This document shows, one piece after another, positions 42,997 to 52,089 of a stretch of 64,000 nucleotides of DNA; the first letter of the stretch is position 1; each line of letters starts with the position of its first letter. Location: assembly GCA_964579245.1 (NCBI GenBank), contig CAZOFY010000002.1, positions 28,197 through 92,196 of the forward strand. The letters run 5' to 3'. The notes beneath the pieces are model-generated. The model saw only the letters and a program-made list of their open reading frames with translations, was not told where the DNA came from and did not search any database. The DNA is from Firm-13 sp964579245 (GTDB taxonomy: Bacteria > Bacillota > Clostridia > Saccharofermentanales > Saccharofermentanaceae). A program made the translations under genes and the position numbers.

Positions 42997-44061
42997 TTAT
43001 TCTCCCTTGGCTGCCGCCGATAAGAGCAACTCCATCGACAGCCTGTCATCCATCTTTCCCGTCTTTACTTCGAAGTCCGATACGGAGCATGATTCATACA
43101 GCGCGAGAAGCTCCTCCATCCGAAAAGCTCTTGACTGCGACAAGAGGTTTCTTGCCACGAAGGGTACGACCTTCAGGGAAGAAATGATATCGTCCTGCCT
43201 GGCCATTTCCTTGGCACAGATCAGTTGTCGGACATGTCTGGCCAGCATAAATCGAATACGGGGTATCGGTTCTTTGAGTGATATCAGTGTATCCAGCACG
43301 CGCAGCGCCTTTCCAATGTCTCTGGCACCGATGGCATCTGTCATTTGAAACACGGATCCGCGTATATCCGGTACACATATTGCGTCGACATCAGAAAGGC
43401 TGATCTCCTTGCTGGCGTATCCGTCACAAGCCAGTATCAGTTTCTTGACCTCATTATCGAGAACCCTCATGCTGCCTTCTGTCCTATCGATCAGACTCCC
43501 CATTGCATCGACGGTAATCCGGATTTCATGTCTCTTAAGTGTACCGGCAATCCATTTGCCGAGATCATCCGCGCTTCGCCTGGCAAAATGCACAGCCATT
43601 CCATTCTGCGTGACGGCCTCGTACAGAACCTTCTTGCGTTTATCCACCTTCTCTTCCACAAATACCAGGCAGGAGGAATCCGGTATGTTCTCGAAAAGCC
43701 GGACGAATGACTGTGCAGCCTCGGGCGTTTCCGGCGATTTTCCAGAAAAAAGCCCGGACTCCTGAATCACGATCAGCCGTTTGTCCGACAGAAACGGAGG
43801 AGTGTTGACAAGCTCATACAGCCTATCCGGATCTGCTTTTGTAGATGAATAATTCGCAGAATACATGTCTGCATCCTGACAGCCCTGAGCGATCAATCGG
43901 CGAGAGAGTGCCCGAATCACCTGTTCGATCAGATAATCCTCTTCCCCGAAAAGAAGATAGACGGATTGGATCTGATTATTCTTCAGAGATTGTGCAAGAT
44001 CGTCATAGGATTTTGCAATCGGTGTAGATTGTTTGTTTGCGGTGTTTTTCGGCTTTGCCAT
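42997..44061 (-). CDS. holA: DNA polymerase III delta subunit
   Basis: 354 residues, the clamp-loader subunit that opens the beta clamp. It shows the HolA pattern: SVYLLFGEEDYLIEQVIRAL at the N-terminus, PPFLSDKRLIVIQE, FVEEKVDKRKKVLYEAVTQNG, the helical region with MRVLDNEVKKLILACDG and the C-terminal collar. There is no P-loop, as expected for delta. ATG 44061 follows GAGAGGAGAG, 11 bases after comEC; the frame is open much further upstream but inside comEC. Confidence 0.93.
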   Translation of the reverse strand: MAKPKNTANKQSTPIAKSYDDLAQSLKNNQIQSVYLLFGEEDYLIEQVIRALSRRLIAQGCQDADMYSANYSSTKADPDRLYELVNTPPFLSDKRLIVIQESGLFSGKSPETPEAAQSFVRLFENIPDSSCLVFVEEKVDKRKKVLYEAVTQNGMAVHFARRSADDLGKWIAGTLKRHEIRITVDAMGSLIDRTEGSMRVLDNEVKKLILACDGYASKEISLSDVDAICVPDIRGSVFQMTDAIGARDIGKALRVLDTLISLKEPIPRIRFMLARHVRQLICAKEMARQDDIISSLKVVPFVARNLLSQSRAFRMEELLALYESCSVSDFEVKTGKMDDRLSMELLLSAAAKGE

Positions 44062-44072
44062 GAACTCTCCTC

Positions 44073-46568
44073 TCAGGCTACCAGACTGGTCTGAATCTGA
44101 TATCGTTCGCTGAATATCTGTACAATAACTGCTCCGGACCAATCGGTCCTGAATGTCTTCACTCCATGCTCCTCCAAGCGGTACAGTGTATCTTCTGCCG
44201 GATGGCCATATCCGTTCTCTCCGACGCTGATAATGGCAGTCTCCGCGCAAATCATAGACAGAAAATCGCTTCCTGTCGAGTATTTGCTGCCATGGTGTCC
44301 GACTTTCAGTATGTCCGTATCCTGAAAAAGCGCATCAGAAATATCGATATTGTCCAGACATTCTTCCTGCTCAAATCCAGCATCCCCCATAAGGAGAATC
44401 CCTGTTCCGTGTACATCCAAGAAAAGCACGGCTGAATCAGCGTTCCCGCCATTTTCTGTGATTTCTGCAGGTAACAGTACGTCGATGGACACGTAATCGG
44501 ACAACATCATTCTATCATCTTTCCTCAAGGTGTGAATTTGTACATTTTCTGTTTCGCATATCATAAACAGGTCCGACAACTCTGATCCGTCGCTCTGATC
44601 CGGCGTGAAGATGGAGCATACCCTGTTTTCCCGTATAAGCGGAAGAAAACCTCCTCCATGATCTTTGTGTAGATGGGTAAGGATACATAGGTCCACCTTA
44701 TCGATCCCGAATTCGTTCAGCATCGGTAAAAGAACCCGCTCCCCCTCTTCCTCTGTCCCCGCATCGACTAGAATGCTCTTACCGTTCTGCAAAAGAATCA
44801 GGCAGGAATCTCCCTGTCCGACATCCGAAAAAATGATAGTGGCCAGGGGCAGCTTCTGCCGGGCGCAGATTTGAAGAGTGATTCCAAAACACAAGATAAT
44901 GATTGCCATCACTCCCATGATCCTCTTTACGTATGATTTCCGCATGAGAAAAACAATAAATGTCCCTGCAGCCGCAATCAGCAACACGGGCTCAGCTGTC
45001 TGCAGACGGAAGGCATCAAGCCCCCATGTGACACTGTGCTCAGCCAGCGCTCTGAGCAAGAACAACAAGCCCTTAACCGGCGCAAAAAGCAGCCTCGCCG
45101 GCCAGAATATGCGAAACCAGAGCGGAAATAACAAAGAAGGAGCGGCCGCCAAACCGAATATAGATATTCCTTCGGCCAGAAAGCTGCCAATGATATTCAC
45201 CGCAAGCAGAAACATGGATTCCCTTCCCGACAGATAAATCATCCAGGGAAGCATGCCGATATGAGCGCAGACCGCAGGCACGATAAGTGAAGCTATATGC
45301 CGGTTCAAGCCGGCATGAGTGAAAGCCTTTATGGCAGAATCCGAAAAAACTACAAGTGATAGCGCGGCACTGGCGGAAAGACACAAGCCGATGTCTACTG
45401 CCGCGAAAGGATCAATGAAGATCATAACCGCCAGAGCGAAGCAAATCGCACAGATCGGACAGTGACGCCTGGCTGACAAGTCAGATACGATATGTGTCGC
45501 CGCCACCAGGATTGCCCGGCATACAGAAGCACTCCACCCGGTCAAAAAGCCAAGGAACAGGAGAAATAGAAGAAGGATAGCTCCCCGCACCTTGCGCCTC
45601 CCCGTGATGATCCGGACCGCTCCTGAGGCCGGCATCAAGAAAAATGCGATATTCGCGCCGGAAACCGCCGTTAGGTGCGACAAATTCAGCAGGCGAAAAT
45701 CCGACTTCAGTTCGCCGGACACCTTCGACGTATCCCCAAGCAACATGGCCATCAGCAATCCTGCATCCTCCTGCGGGAGAACCAGTTCCACTGTCTCACC
45801 GAAATGAAAGCGGAGGCGATCTCCGATTATTGATAACTGGCGCCAAACAGAGCTTACCTCCTGGCTCTTCTTTATGACATGAACGCAATCATCATAGGTC
45901 GCTATCTCCAGAAAGATCCCTTTGCGCGAGAAATAATCGTATCGGCTGAAGCCGCCGGGATTGTTCGCTCCCTCGATCCGCATAAGCCGGCCAAGAACAC
46001 TGACACGATCCCCCTCAGAAGCGCTGACCTCCCTTGCGCCAAACACGACAAGTACACTGTGATCCATCTCCATCACATAGGTCCGGTACCCGCTTCTTGA
46101 TTCATCGACCGATCGTATGACACCGTTGAACTCATCATAAATACTGTGATAAGAAGCATCTCCGATGAAAAGGCGCTTGTCCACTGTGGTTTTTCGATAA
46201 AAAACATAGGAAAAGCAATACATCATCAAGACGGAGCCAAGGAGCAGCGACAGGATGATCTGCGTCCGCAATTTCCGATCCATAGGCGAAGCAAAAGGCG
46301 AAACTGCAGCCAGAAAAAGAATAATTAACAGACAAAATACAAATCCGGAAGCAAGGGAGAAAGAAAAAGCGCAAACAGAGCCGGCGTACCCGCAGATAGC
46401 CAAAATAACGATCGGTCGCGAAAAGAAGGACGACGCAAGGTGCGCGAGGCTATCCTCACATAATGGCTTCGCTTTATGAAAAAAATAGCGATAAACATAC
46501 CCTTCTGCACGATGAAAGATTCGAATCGCGTTGGTCTTCCTTCGACAAAAAGATACAGACTGTCGCAA
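44073..46568 (-). CDS. comEC: ComEC/Rec2 DNA-uptake channel
   Basis: 831 residues: an N-terminal pair of membrane helices plus DUF4131, a ComEC competence core with many transmembrane helices (HLTAVSGANIAFFLMP is the family motif), and a C-terminal metallo-beta-lactamase domain (VGQGDSCLILL, THLHKDHGGG, VGHHGSKYS) of the nuclease type. It forms the inner-membrane pore for single-stranded DNA. It starts at TTG 46568, which has GGAAGGAGGG seven bases upstream; a nearby ATG (46573) is out of frame. It is followed by holA, a common order. Confidence 0.93.
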   Translation of the reverse strand: MRQSVSFCRRKTNAIRIFHRAEGYVYRYFFHKAKPLCEDSLAHLASSFFSRPIVILAICGYAGSVCAFSFSLASGFVFCLLIILFLAAVSPFASPMDRKLRTQIILSLLLGSVLMMYCFSYVFYRKTTVDKRLFIGDASYHSIYDEFNGVIRSVDESRSGYRTYVMEMDHSVLVVFGAREVSASEGDRVSVLGRLMRIEGANNPGGFSRYDYFSRKGIFLEIATYDDCVHVIKKSQEVSSVWRQLSIIGDRLRFHFGETVELVLPQEDAGLLMAMLLGDTSKVSGELKSDFRLLNLSHLTAVSGANIAFFLMPASGAVRIITGRRKVRGAILLLFLLFLGFLTGWSASVCRAILVAATHIVSDLSARRHCPICAICFALAVMIFIDPFAAVDIGLCLSASAALSLVVFSDSAIKAFTHAGLNRHIASLIVPAVCAHIGMLPWMIYLSGRESMFLLAVNIIGSFLAEGISIFGLAAAPSLLFPLWFRIFWPARLLFAPVKGLLFLLRALAEHSVTWGLDAFRLQTAEPVLLIAAAGTFIVFLMRKSYVKRIMGVMAIIILCFGITLQICARQKLPLATIIFSDVGQGDSCLILLQNGKSILVDAGTEEEGERVLLPMLNEFGIDKVDLCILTHLHKDHGGGFLPLIRENRVCSIFTPDQSDGSELSDLFMICETENVQIHTLRKDDRMMLSDYVSIDVLLPAEITENGGNADSAVLFLDVHGTGILLMGDAGFEQEECLDNIDISDALFQDTDILKVGHHGSKYSTGSDFLSMICAETAIISVGENGYGHPAEDTLYRLEEHGVKTFRTDWSGAVIVQIFSERYQIQTSLVA

Positions 46569-46711
46569 AGCATGACCCTCCTTCCGCTTGATTTCGCAGC
46601 GCTAATCCGCTCGATTCCGTAGCTAAGGAGAGTATATCGTTTCAAGAAGGGTGTTTTTTGATACGAATCCGACAACAGCCGTCAAAAAGTCGCAAGAATC
46701 TGCATGCTTTA

Positions 46712-47308
46712 TCAGTCGGGAAAAAGAAACTCTGTGATCGCCGTTCGTAAATCTTCCAGCCCCTGCTTCTTCTCGGCAGAAACCGCAAAGCAAACGGCCT
46801 GATCCTGGATATTGAGAACGTCCGTCATTTCTGAAAGTCTCTTATTCAGCTGTTGACGGGAAAGCTTGTCACATTTCGTGAAAACAAGGAAATAGGGAAT
46901 ATTCTGTTGATTCATATAATGGAGCATTTTCTGATCTTCCATGGACGGATCATTTCTGATGTCCAGGAGATGAAGTACGAGCGATATTTTACGTCCGCTC
47001 GAGAAATACTGGTCGACAAGCTTGGAGAATTTCTCCTTAACATCCTTCGGTGCCTTCGCATAGCCGTAACCCGGAAGGTCCGCGAAATAAAAAGCCCCGT
47101 CCACATCAAAATAGATGACCAGTCGTGTCTTGCCCGGGGCCTGACTGACACGGGCCAGCTTCCTGTTGTCCGCAAGTGCGTTGAGAAGGGTTGATTTGCC
47201 GACATTAGACTTTCCGGAGAGAACGACTTCCGGGCGATCTGATGGAGGACACGAAGAAATCTCCGCAGCCACTCCCCAAAAATCTGTTTTTCGAAAATCT
47301 AAAATCAT
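46712..47308 (-). CDS. engB: Ribosome-biogenesis GTPase EngB/YsxC
   Basis: 198 residues, an essential GTPase for 50S assembly. The G motifs are all visible: GKSNVGKST (G1), DLPGYGYAK (G3), FTKCDKLS (G4) and FAVSAEKKQG (G5), with the characteristic APGKTR switch I segment. The ATG is preceded by GAAGGAAGG. It is divergent from the PRPP-synthetase operon across a 270-base region. Confidence 0.96.
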   Translation of the reverse strand: MILDFRKTDFWGVAAEISSCPPSDRPEVVLSGKSNVGKSTLLNALADNRKLARVSQAPGKTRLVIYFDVDGAFYFADLPGYGYAKAPKDVKEKFSKLVDQYFSSGRKISLVLHLLDIRNDPSMEDQKMLHYMNQQNIPYFLVFTKCDKLSRQQLNKRLSEMTDVLNIQDQAVCFAVSAEKKQGLEDLRTAITEFLFPD

Positions 47309-47475
47309 TTGAACCTTCCTTCATGAAAAATGTGGTATTGTTTTATTGTGTACTTTACCATTCTTTTCGATTCTTCGATAGTTTGGTGGCAAAGTGTGTG
47401 AAGCTCCTTCGAATTTATCAGAGTTTTACACAAATCGGCTTGATCAAAATGTTCTTTTCGTGTGAATTTGCATGA

Positions 47476-47504
47476 TTCAAAAACACCGGGAAAAGCTGTA
47501 TACT
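47476..47504 (+). promoter_or_regulatory. Promoter of the PRPP-synthetase operon
   Basis: TTCAAA (47476-47481) and TATACT (47499-47504) with a 17-base spacer, about 75 bases before the first ATG. Nothing else was recognised in the 270-base intergenic region. Confidence 0.5.
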
Positions 47505-47578
47505 GTTTTCGTGTCAGAAATGTCGAATCGTTTTGTCACTATACGACGCAATAACGTGATCCAGTTTTGGGGGGATAC

Positions 47579-48802
47579 ATGCCAGCATCTCTTTTTTCTG
47601 AATCCAGTCACTCATCCGCAAAGGATTATCGAGGTTATTTGCTCGAGCCTTTCGGACCCATAGGTATTATTTGTCATACTTCGAACACGGACTTCGTACG
47701 CGAGGTGAATCGTGTTCTTTATGAGAAGAGACTCCGCCATATGGATGAAGAGAAAAGTCCTTATGTGCGAAGTGTCGGCTATCTGAGGGATGATTACACG
47801 ATTCAATCACAGATTGTTCGCTTTGCGACCGGCGAGGGCAAGGTTACGCTGAACCAGACGGTTCGCGGTCATGATATATTCATTATTACGGATGTTCTGG
47901 CTCACCAGACATCCTTTTCTGTTTTCGGTGAAGATCATTACTCCAGTCCCGACGATCATTTTCGGGATTTGCTGCGTATTATCATGGCCGTCAGCGGAAA
48001 AGCCCGTCGAATCAATGTCATCATGCCGTTTTTGTATGAGGGCCGGCAGGATGTGAGAAATTCGAGAGAATCTCTTGACTGCGCCTCTATGCTTCAACAA
48101 CTGTATAAGCTCGGCGTCGAGAATCTGATCACCTTTGATCCTCATGATATTCGCATCACGAACGCCGTACCTCTGATGGGCGTCGAGACTCCGAAATCCG
48201 CGTATAAAATCATCAGCTCGCTGATCTCAACGAATCCTTCTCTGAAAATCAACAAGGAGAATATGATGGTCGTGAGCCCTGATGAGACGGGTGTATCGCG
48301 TGCTGTATTCTACTCTTCCATGCTGAGCCTGCCGCTTGGAATCTTCTATCGCCGGTTGGACTATTCGACACGTGTTAACGGAGAGCATCCGGTCAAGGAG
48401 ATCCGTTTCCTCGGAGAGAACTGCGAAGGCAAGGATATCCTGATTGTCGACGATATGATCAATTCCGGCAGAACAATGACCGAGACCGCACAATTCTTAC
48501 GTGATAAGGGGGCGAAGGATGTTTTCTGTGCCGCGCCCTTCGGTTTGTTCACGGAGGGGATTGCTCATGTGGAGGAATATGTGCGCAAGGGTACCATCAA
48601 GCAGGTCCTCTGCACGAATCTCACTTACAGGCGTCCGGAGCTTCTTTCAGCTCCCTGGTATATTGACGTTAATATGACACCTTTTGTAGCCCGTTTGATC
48701 GACGCGATCAACGTGGACGAATCCCTTGGACACCTGATCAACCCGAGCATCCGCATTCAGGATCTGTTAAGTCAAATTCGCATCGGTGAATTATTCGAGT
48801 AG
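47579..48802 (+). CDS. prs: Ribose-phosphate pyrophosphokinase, long clostridial form (paralogue 1)
   Basis: 407 residues, making PRPP from ribose 5-phosphate and ATP. It carries VRGHDIFIITDV (ATP side), MPFLYEGRQDVRNSRESLDC (RQD block), NLITFDPHDIRI and the PRPP loop DILIVDDMINSGRTMT. It is about 90 residues longer than the common Prs, with an N-terminal extension carrying GPIGIICHT and a changed PRPP loop (DDMINSG rather than DDMIDTG). ATG 47579 follows GGGGGGATAC. The first gene of a four-gene plus-strand operon. Confidence 0.9.
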   Translation: MPASLFSESSHSSAKDYRGYLLEPFGPIGIICHTSNTDFVREVNRVLYEKRLRHMDEEKSPYVRSVGYLRDDYTIQSQIVRFATGEGKVTLNQTVRGHDIFIITDVLAHQTSFSVFGEDHYSSPDDHFRDLLRIIMAVSGKARRINVIMPFLYEGRQDVRNSRESLDCASMLQQLYKLGVENLITFDPHDIRITNAVPLMGVETPKSAYKIISSLISTNPSLKINKENMMVVSPDETGVSRAVFYSSMLSLPLGIFYRRLDYSTRVNGEHPVKEIRFLGENCEGKDILIVDDMINSGRTMTETAQFLRDKGAKDVFCAAPFGLFTEGIAHVEEYVRKGTIKQVLCTNLTYRRPELLSAPWYIDVNMTPFVARLIDAINVDESLGHLINPSIRIQDLLSQIRIGELFE

Positions 48803-48835
48803 TTTTTTGTAAGCAACATTAGGGGGATCGCAAAA

Positions 48836-50041
48836 ATGATATCAATTCCTTCATCTGCCGACGAGAAGTCTTATTCCAGATATAACCAGTATGGAGACAA
48901 TCCGATGGCTCCGGTCGGACCGATCGGGATGATACCGCTCAAGGGAAGCATGGAATTTTCCGAACGTGTCAATTTCTACCTCAACAAGAGAAGATCGGAA
49001 TACCAGGAACAGCTTCTGGTCAGCCGCTATCCCGGATTTTTTCGAAATGATTATCGTATCGATGTCGATAATACGAGATTCTCTTCCGGCGAGGGAAAGG
49101 CCGTCATTTCTCATTCGGTCCGCGGACATGACTTGTTCATTATCAGCGATGTCATGAATTTCTCGTGTACGTACAAGATGTTCGGCAAAGAGAATCACAT
49201 GAGCCCTGATGACCATTATCAGGACTTGAAGCGCGTCATTCTTGCCTGTTCGGGAAAAGCGCGCCGCGTTAACATCATCATGCCGTTCCTTTACGAGAGC
49301 AGACAGCACAAGAGAAACGCACGTGAATCTCTTGACTGTGCTTTTGCGCTGGAAGAACTATATGGTCTCGGTGTCGAGAACATTATCACCTTTGACGCGC
49401 ATGACGAGCGTGTTGCAAACGCAATTCCGACTTCCGGTTTTGAGAGTCTTTCTGCGAATTATCAGATCATCAAGGCGATGTTCCGTACAATCCCGAATCT
49501 GAACTTCAATAACGGGCGCTTCATGATTGTCAGCCCGGATGAAGGCGGCATCACTCGTGCCATGTATTTTGCCTCAATTCTCGGTATTCCTCTCGGAACC
49601 TTTTATAAGCGCAGAGATTACACACAGGTCGTAAATGGCAGAAATCCTATTATTGCGCATGAATTCCTGGGAGATTCTGTCGAAGGTATGGACATTTTGA
49701 TTGTTGACGATATAATTTCATCAGGTGAATCGATGCTTGATATCGGACGGGAGATGAAGAAGCGTGGAGCGCGCAACATCTATTGCGCTGCTACCTTCGG
49801 ACTTTTCACAGAAGGGATTGAGTGTTTTGATAAGGCTTATGCGGAAGGCATCATCAATATGGTGTATGCCACAAATCTGATTTACCGGAGACCGGAGCTC
49901 CTGACGGCGCCTTGGTTCTGCGATGTAAATATGGCAAAATTTGTCGCTCTGCTGATTGACGCCATCAACCACGACTCCTCTTTGTCAAATCTGATCAATC
50001 CGACAGATAAGATCAAGAGTCTCTTGGCAACGATGGAATGA
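48836..50041 (+). CDS. prs: Ribose-phosphate pyrophosphokinase, long clostridial form (paralogue 2)
   Basis: 401 residues, aligned along its length with paralogue 1 (shared VRGHD(I/L)FII(T/S)DV, SGKARR(I/V)N(V/I)IMPFLYE, NLI/TYRRPELL.APW). Differences at functional sites: RQHKRNARESLDC instead of RQDVRNSRESLDC, and the PRPP loop is DDIISSGESM. Both keep the acidic pair, so activity is possible, but regulation or partner roles may differ. It may act as a hetero-oligomer with paralogue 1 (inference). ATG after AGGGGGATCGC; 33-base gap from gene 1. Confidence 0.87.
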   Translation: MISIPSSADEKSYSRYNQYGDNPMAPVGPIGMIPLKGSMEFSERVNFYLNKRRSEYQEQLLVSRYPGFFRNDYRIDVDNTRFSSGEGKAVISHSVRGHDLFIISDVMNFSCTYKMFGKENHMSPDDHYQDLKRVILACSGKARRVNIIMPFLYESRQHKRNARESLDCAFALEELYGLGVENIITFDAHDERVANAIPTSGFESLSANYQIIKAMFRTIPNLNFNNGRFMIVSPDEGGITRAMYFASILGIPLGTFYKRRDYTQVVNGRNPIIAHEFLGDSVEGMDILIVDDIISSGESMLDIGREMKKRGARNIYCAATFGLFTEGIECFDKAYAEGIINMVYATNLIYRRPELLTAPWFCDVNMAKFVALLIDAINHDSSLSNLINPTDKIKSLLATME

Positions 50042-50078
50042 CCAATCGGACGGTACGACACACAGGGAGGTACATCTG

Positions 50079-51290
50079 ATGATTGAAGTCCTTAAGGAAA
50101 TTCTCAACGGTTTTGTCTACTTCGGACAGGGGGATAACTGGAAAGCACTGATTATGTATGTGATCGGCGGTGTTCTGATTTATCTCGCAATCAAGAAAGA
50201 GTATGAGCCTGCTCTTCTGCTTCCAATCGGTTTTGGCGCAATCCTCGTCAACCTCCCCTTAAGCATAGCCGGTGTTCCGACTGACATTTTCGGCGTCATT
50301 TCGCAGAATGCCGAGGGCGGATTCTTAAAAGTTCTGTTCGATGCAGGTATCGCGACAGAACTATTCCCGATCCTGATTTTTATTGCAATCGGAGCTATGA
50401 TTGACTTTACGCCGCTGTTTAAGAACCCATATATGATTTTCTTCGGAGCGGCAGCTCAATTTGGAATCTTTGTTACTTTCTTTACTTCCCTTTTTATCCT
50501 TCCTATTTTCATTCCTGGCATTGACAGTTCTTATACGTTGAAGCTTGCTTCCGCGATCGGTATCATCGGTGCCGCCGACGGTCCGACAACGCTGTTCGTT
50601 GCCAACCACTTCAATCTGGTCGATTACCTGGGGCCGATCTCCGTTGCTGCCTATTCGTACATGTCCCTCGTTCCGATTATTCAGCCGCCTGTTATAAAGG
50701 CATTGACTTCAAAAAAGGAACGAATGATTCGTATGGATTACCACGAAGAGCCTGTATCAAAAACAATCAAAATCATCTTCCCTATACTCGTAACGATTAT
50801 AGCCGGCATCATCGTTCCCATGAGTGTTCCGCTGGTCGGTTCCCTGATGTTCGGTAATCTCATTCGCGAATCCGGTGTTCTCGAGAGCTTGTCTCAGACC
50901 GCACAACATGAACTGGCAAATCTGATTACTCTGCTTCTCGGTATCACAATCGGATCGACAATGGTCGCTGACAAGTTCATTGATCTTGTCACGGCATTTA
51001 TCCTTGCTCTCGGTTTGTTCGCCTTTATCTTTGACACAGCGGGCGGTGTTATTTTCGCCAAAATCCTGAATCTCTTCCTCAAGAAGAAGATTAATCCGAT
51101 GATCGGTGCTGCTGGTATTTCGGCATTCCCGATGTCGGCACGTGTTATTCAAAAGATGGCAAAGAAGGAAGACCCGACGAACTTCATTCTGATGCAGGCG
51201 ATCAGTGCAAACGTCGCCGGACAGCTCGGATCGATTGTAGCCGGTGGTATTGTCATCGCTTTGATCGACATGCTGACAAAAGTGGGTTAA
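50079..51290 (+). CDS. Na+-translocating decarboxylase beta subunit
   Basis: 403-residue membrane protein with about nine to eleven helices, the carboxybiotin-driven Na+ pump subunit of oxaloacetate, glutaconyl-CoA or methylmalonyl-CoA decarboxylases. The family core is GIIGAADGPTTLFVANHF (catalytic Asp in AADGP), with DAGIATELFPILIFIAIGAMIDFTPL before it and GAAGISAFPMSARVIQKM near the end. The substrate decarboxylase cannot be named because no alpha subunit is in the window. ATG after AGGGAGGTACATCTG, 37 bases from prs2. Confidence 0.93.
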   Translation: MIEVLKEILNGFVYFGQGDNWKALIMYVIGGVLIYLAIKKEYEPALLLPIGFGAILVNLPLSIAGVPTDIFGVISQNAEGGFLKVLFDAGIATELFPILIFIAIGAMIDFTPLFKNPYMIFFGAAAQFGIFVTFFTSLFILPIFIPGIDSSYTLKLASAIGIIGAADGPTTLFVANHFNLVDYLGPISVAAYSYMSLVPIIQPPVIKALTSKKERMIRMDYHEEPVSKTIKIIFPILVTIIAGIIVPMSVPLVGSLMFGNLIRESGVLESLSQTAQHELANLITLLLGITIGSTMVADKFIDLVTAFILALGLFAFIFDTAGGVIFAKILNLFLKKKINPMIGAAGISAFPMSARVIQKMAKKEDPTNFILMQAISANVAGQLGSIVAGGIVIALIDMLTKVG

Positions 51291-51301
51291 GGAGGCAAAC
51301 T

Positions 51302-51523
51302 ATGTTTTTACTTGCACTACAGTCGTCCGGTGATCTTTCAATCAAGAGCTTGCAGGCGATGGATCTCTGGGCTCAAGGCCTGTTTGTTGTCGCGGTCGGA
51401 TTGATCGGCGTGTTTATGGTTCTCACCTTGTTTTTCTTTACAATCATTCTGATGCAGAAGATATCCGAAGGAAGCAAGAAGCGGGCAAAGGCTTCCGGTG
51501 AAGCAGAGGCTTCAGAATCCTGA
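51302..51523 (+). CDS. Decarboxylase gamma/delta-type small membrane subunit (OadG-like)
   Basis: 73 residues with one transmembrane helix (LFVVAVGLIGVFMVLTLFFFTIILM) near the N-terminus and a charged C-terminal tail, the layout of OadG/GcdC-type subunits that hold alpha and beta together. It starts 11 bases after the beta-subunit stop, with AAGGAGGCAAACT as ribosome site. Assignment rests on size, layout and position. Confidence 0.75.
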   Translation: MFLLALQSSGDLSIKSLQAMDLWAQGLFVVAVGLIGVFMVLTLFFFTIILMQKISEGSKKRAKASGEAEASES

Positions 51524-51548
51524 TCTTTTTTCCCGTATTACAAAAGAA

Positions 51549-51602
51549 GGGGCTGTTGCAAAAAGAACTGTAAAGTTCAGGATGCAGCAGCCTCTATTAT
51601 TT
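51549..51602 (+). terminator. Terminator after the decarboxylase operon (coincides with the IS left end)
   Basis: GGGGCTGTTGCA (51549-51560) pairs with TGCAGCAGCCTC (51583-51594) over 12 bp with two G-U pairs; an inner GAACT/AGTTC pair is possible, and TATTATTTA follows. The same bases form the IS left end, so a mobile-element end seems to serve as the operon terminator. Confidence 0.6.
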
Positions 51603-51755
51603 ACCTGTGTATAAAGGCGCTGGCTTTTCATATTCCTTCAATCACTGACAGCAATTGCCGGTTTGGAATTTGTGATCGCATCTCATTATTGCGTGATGAA
51701 ATGCTGCAGCAAGTGCCGATTAAATTGTTCCTTTAAGAGACGTACTACTTGCTGA

Positions 51756-52064
51756 AAATACCGCCTGGATGTGCGATCTGATTGTTTTAGGAGGATGGCG
51801 TTCCTGTCCAAAAACTCTCGCTCCCGATGCGCTCCACGGCTCCCAAATACCGCCTAGATTCGCGATTTGACCGTTCTAGGCGGTATTCTTTCGTTCCCAA
51901 CCCATCGCACGGAGCGCAAATACCGCCTGAATTCGCGATTTGACCGTTCTAGGCGGTATTCTTGGGTTCTCATCCCGCCACCGAGGAGCGGAAATACCGC
52001 CTAGATGCGCGTTTTGGTTGTTTTAGGCGGTAAAATCCGGCTCCCGATCCTTCCGCCGGCGCGG
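51756..52064. repeat. Palindromic tandem repeat, subfamily A (four units of ~73 bp)
   Basis: Units begin AAATACCGCCT at 51756 (degenerate), 51845, 51918 and 51992. Each has a left arm AATACCGCCTAGA, a loop TTCGCGATTTGACCG and a right arm TCTAGGCGGTATT (13 bp, perfect in unit 2), then a ~30-base GC-rich spacer that is also related between units (TCCC..CG..GAGCG). Unit spacing is 89, 73 and 74 bases; a decayed AAATA start recurs 73 bases later at 52065. No coding frame is supported. Confidence 0.85.
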
Positions 52065-52089
52065 AAATATATCACTTCGCAAGCTCTGA

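Noticed and set aside
44061..44250. Upstream extension of holA to 44250
   Set aside because: The extra codons lie inside comEC in another frame and lack a ribosome site; ATG 44061 has GAGAGGAGAG.
46325..46675. 116-codon minus-strand frame containing an ATG at 46573 behind GGAGGG
   Set aside because: The same ribosome site serves the in-frame TTG of comEC at 46568, and the alternative product has no conserved features.
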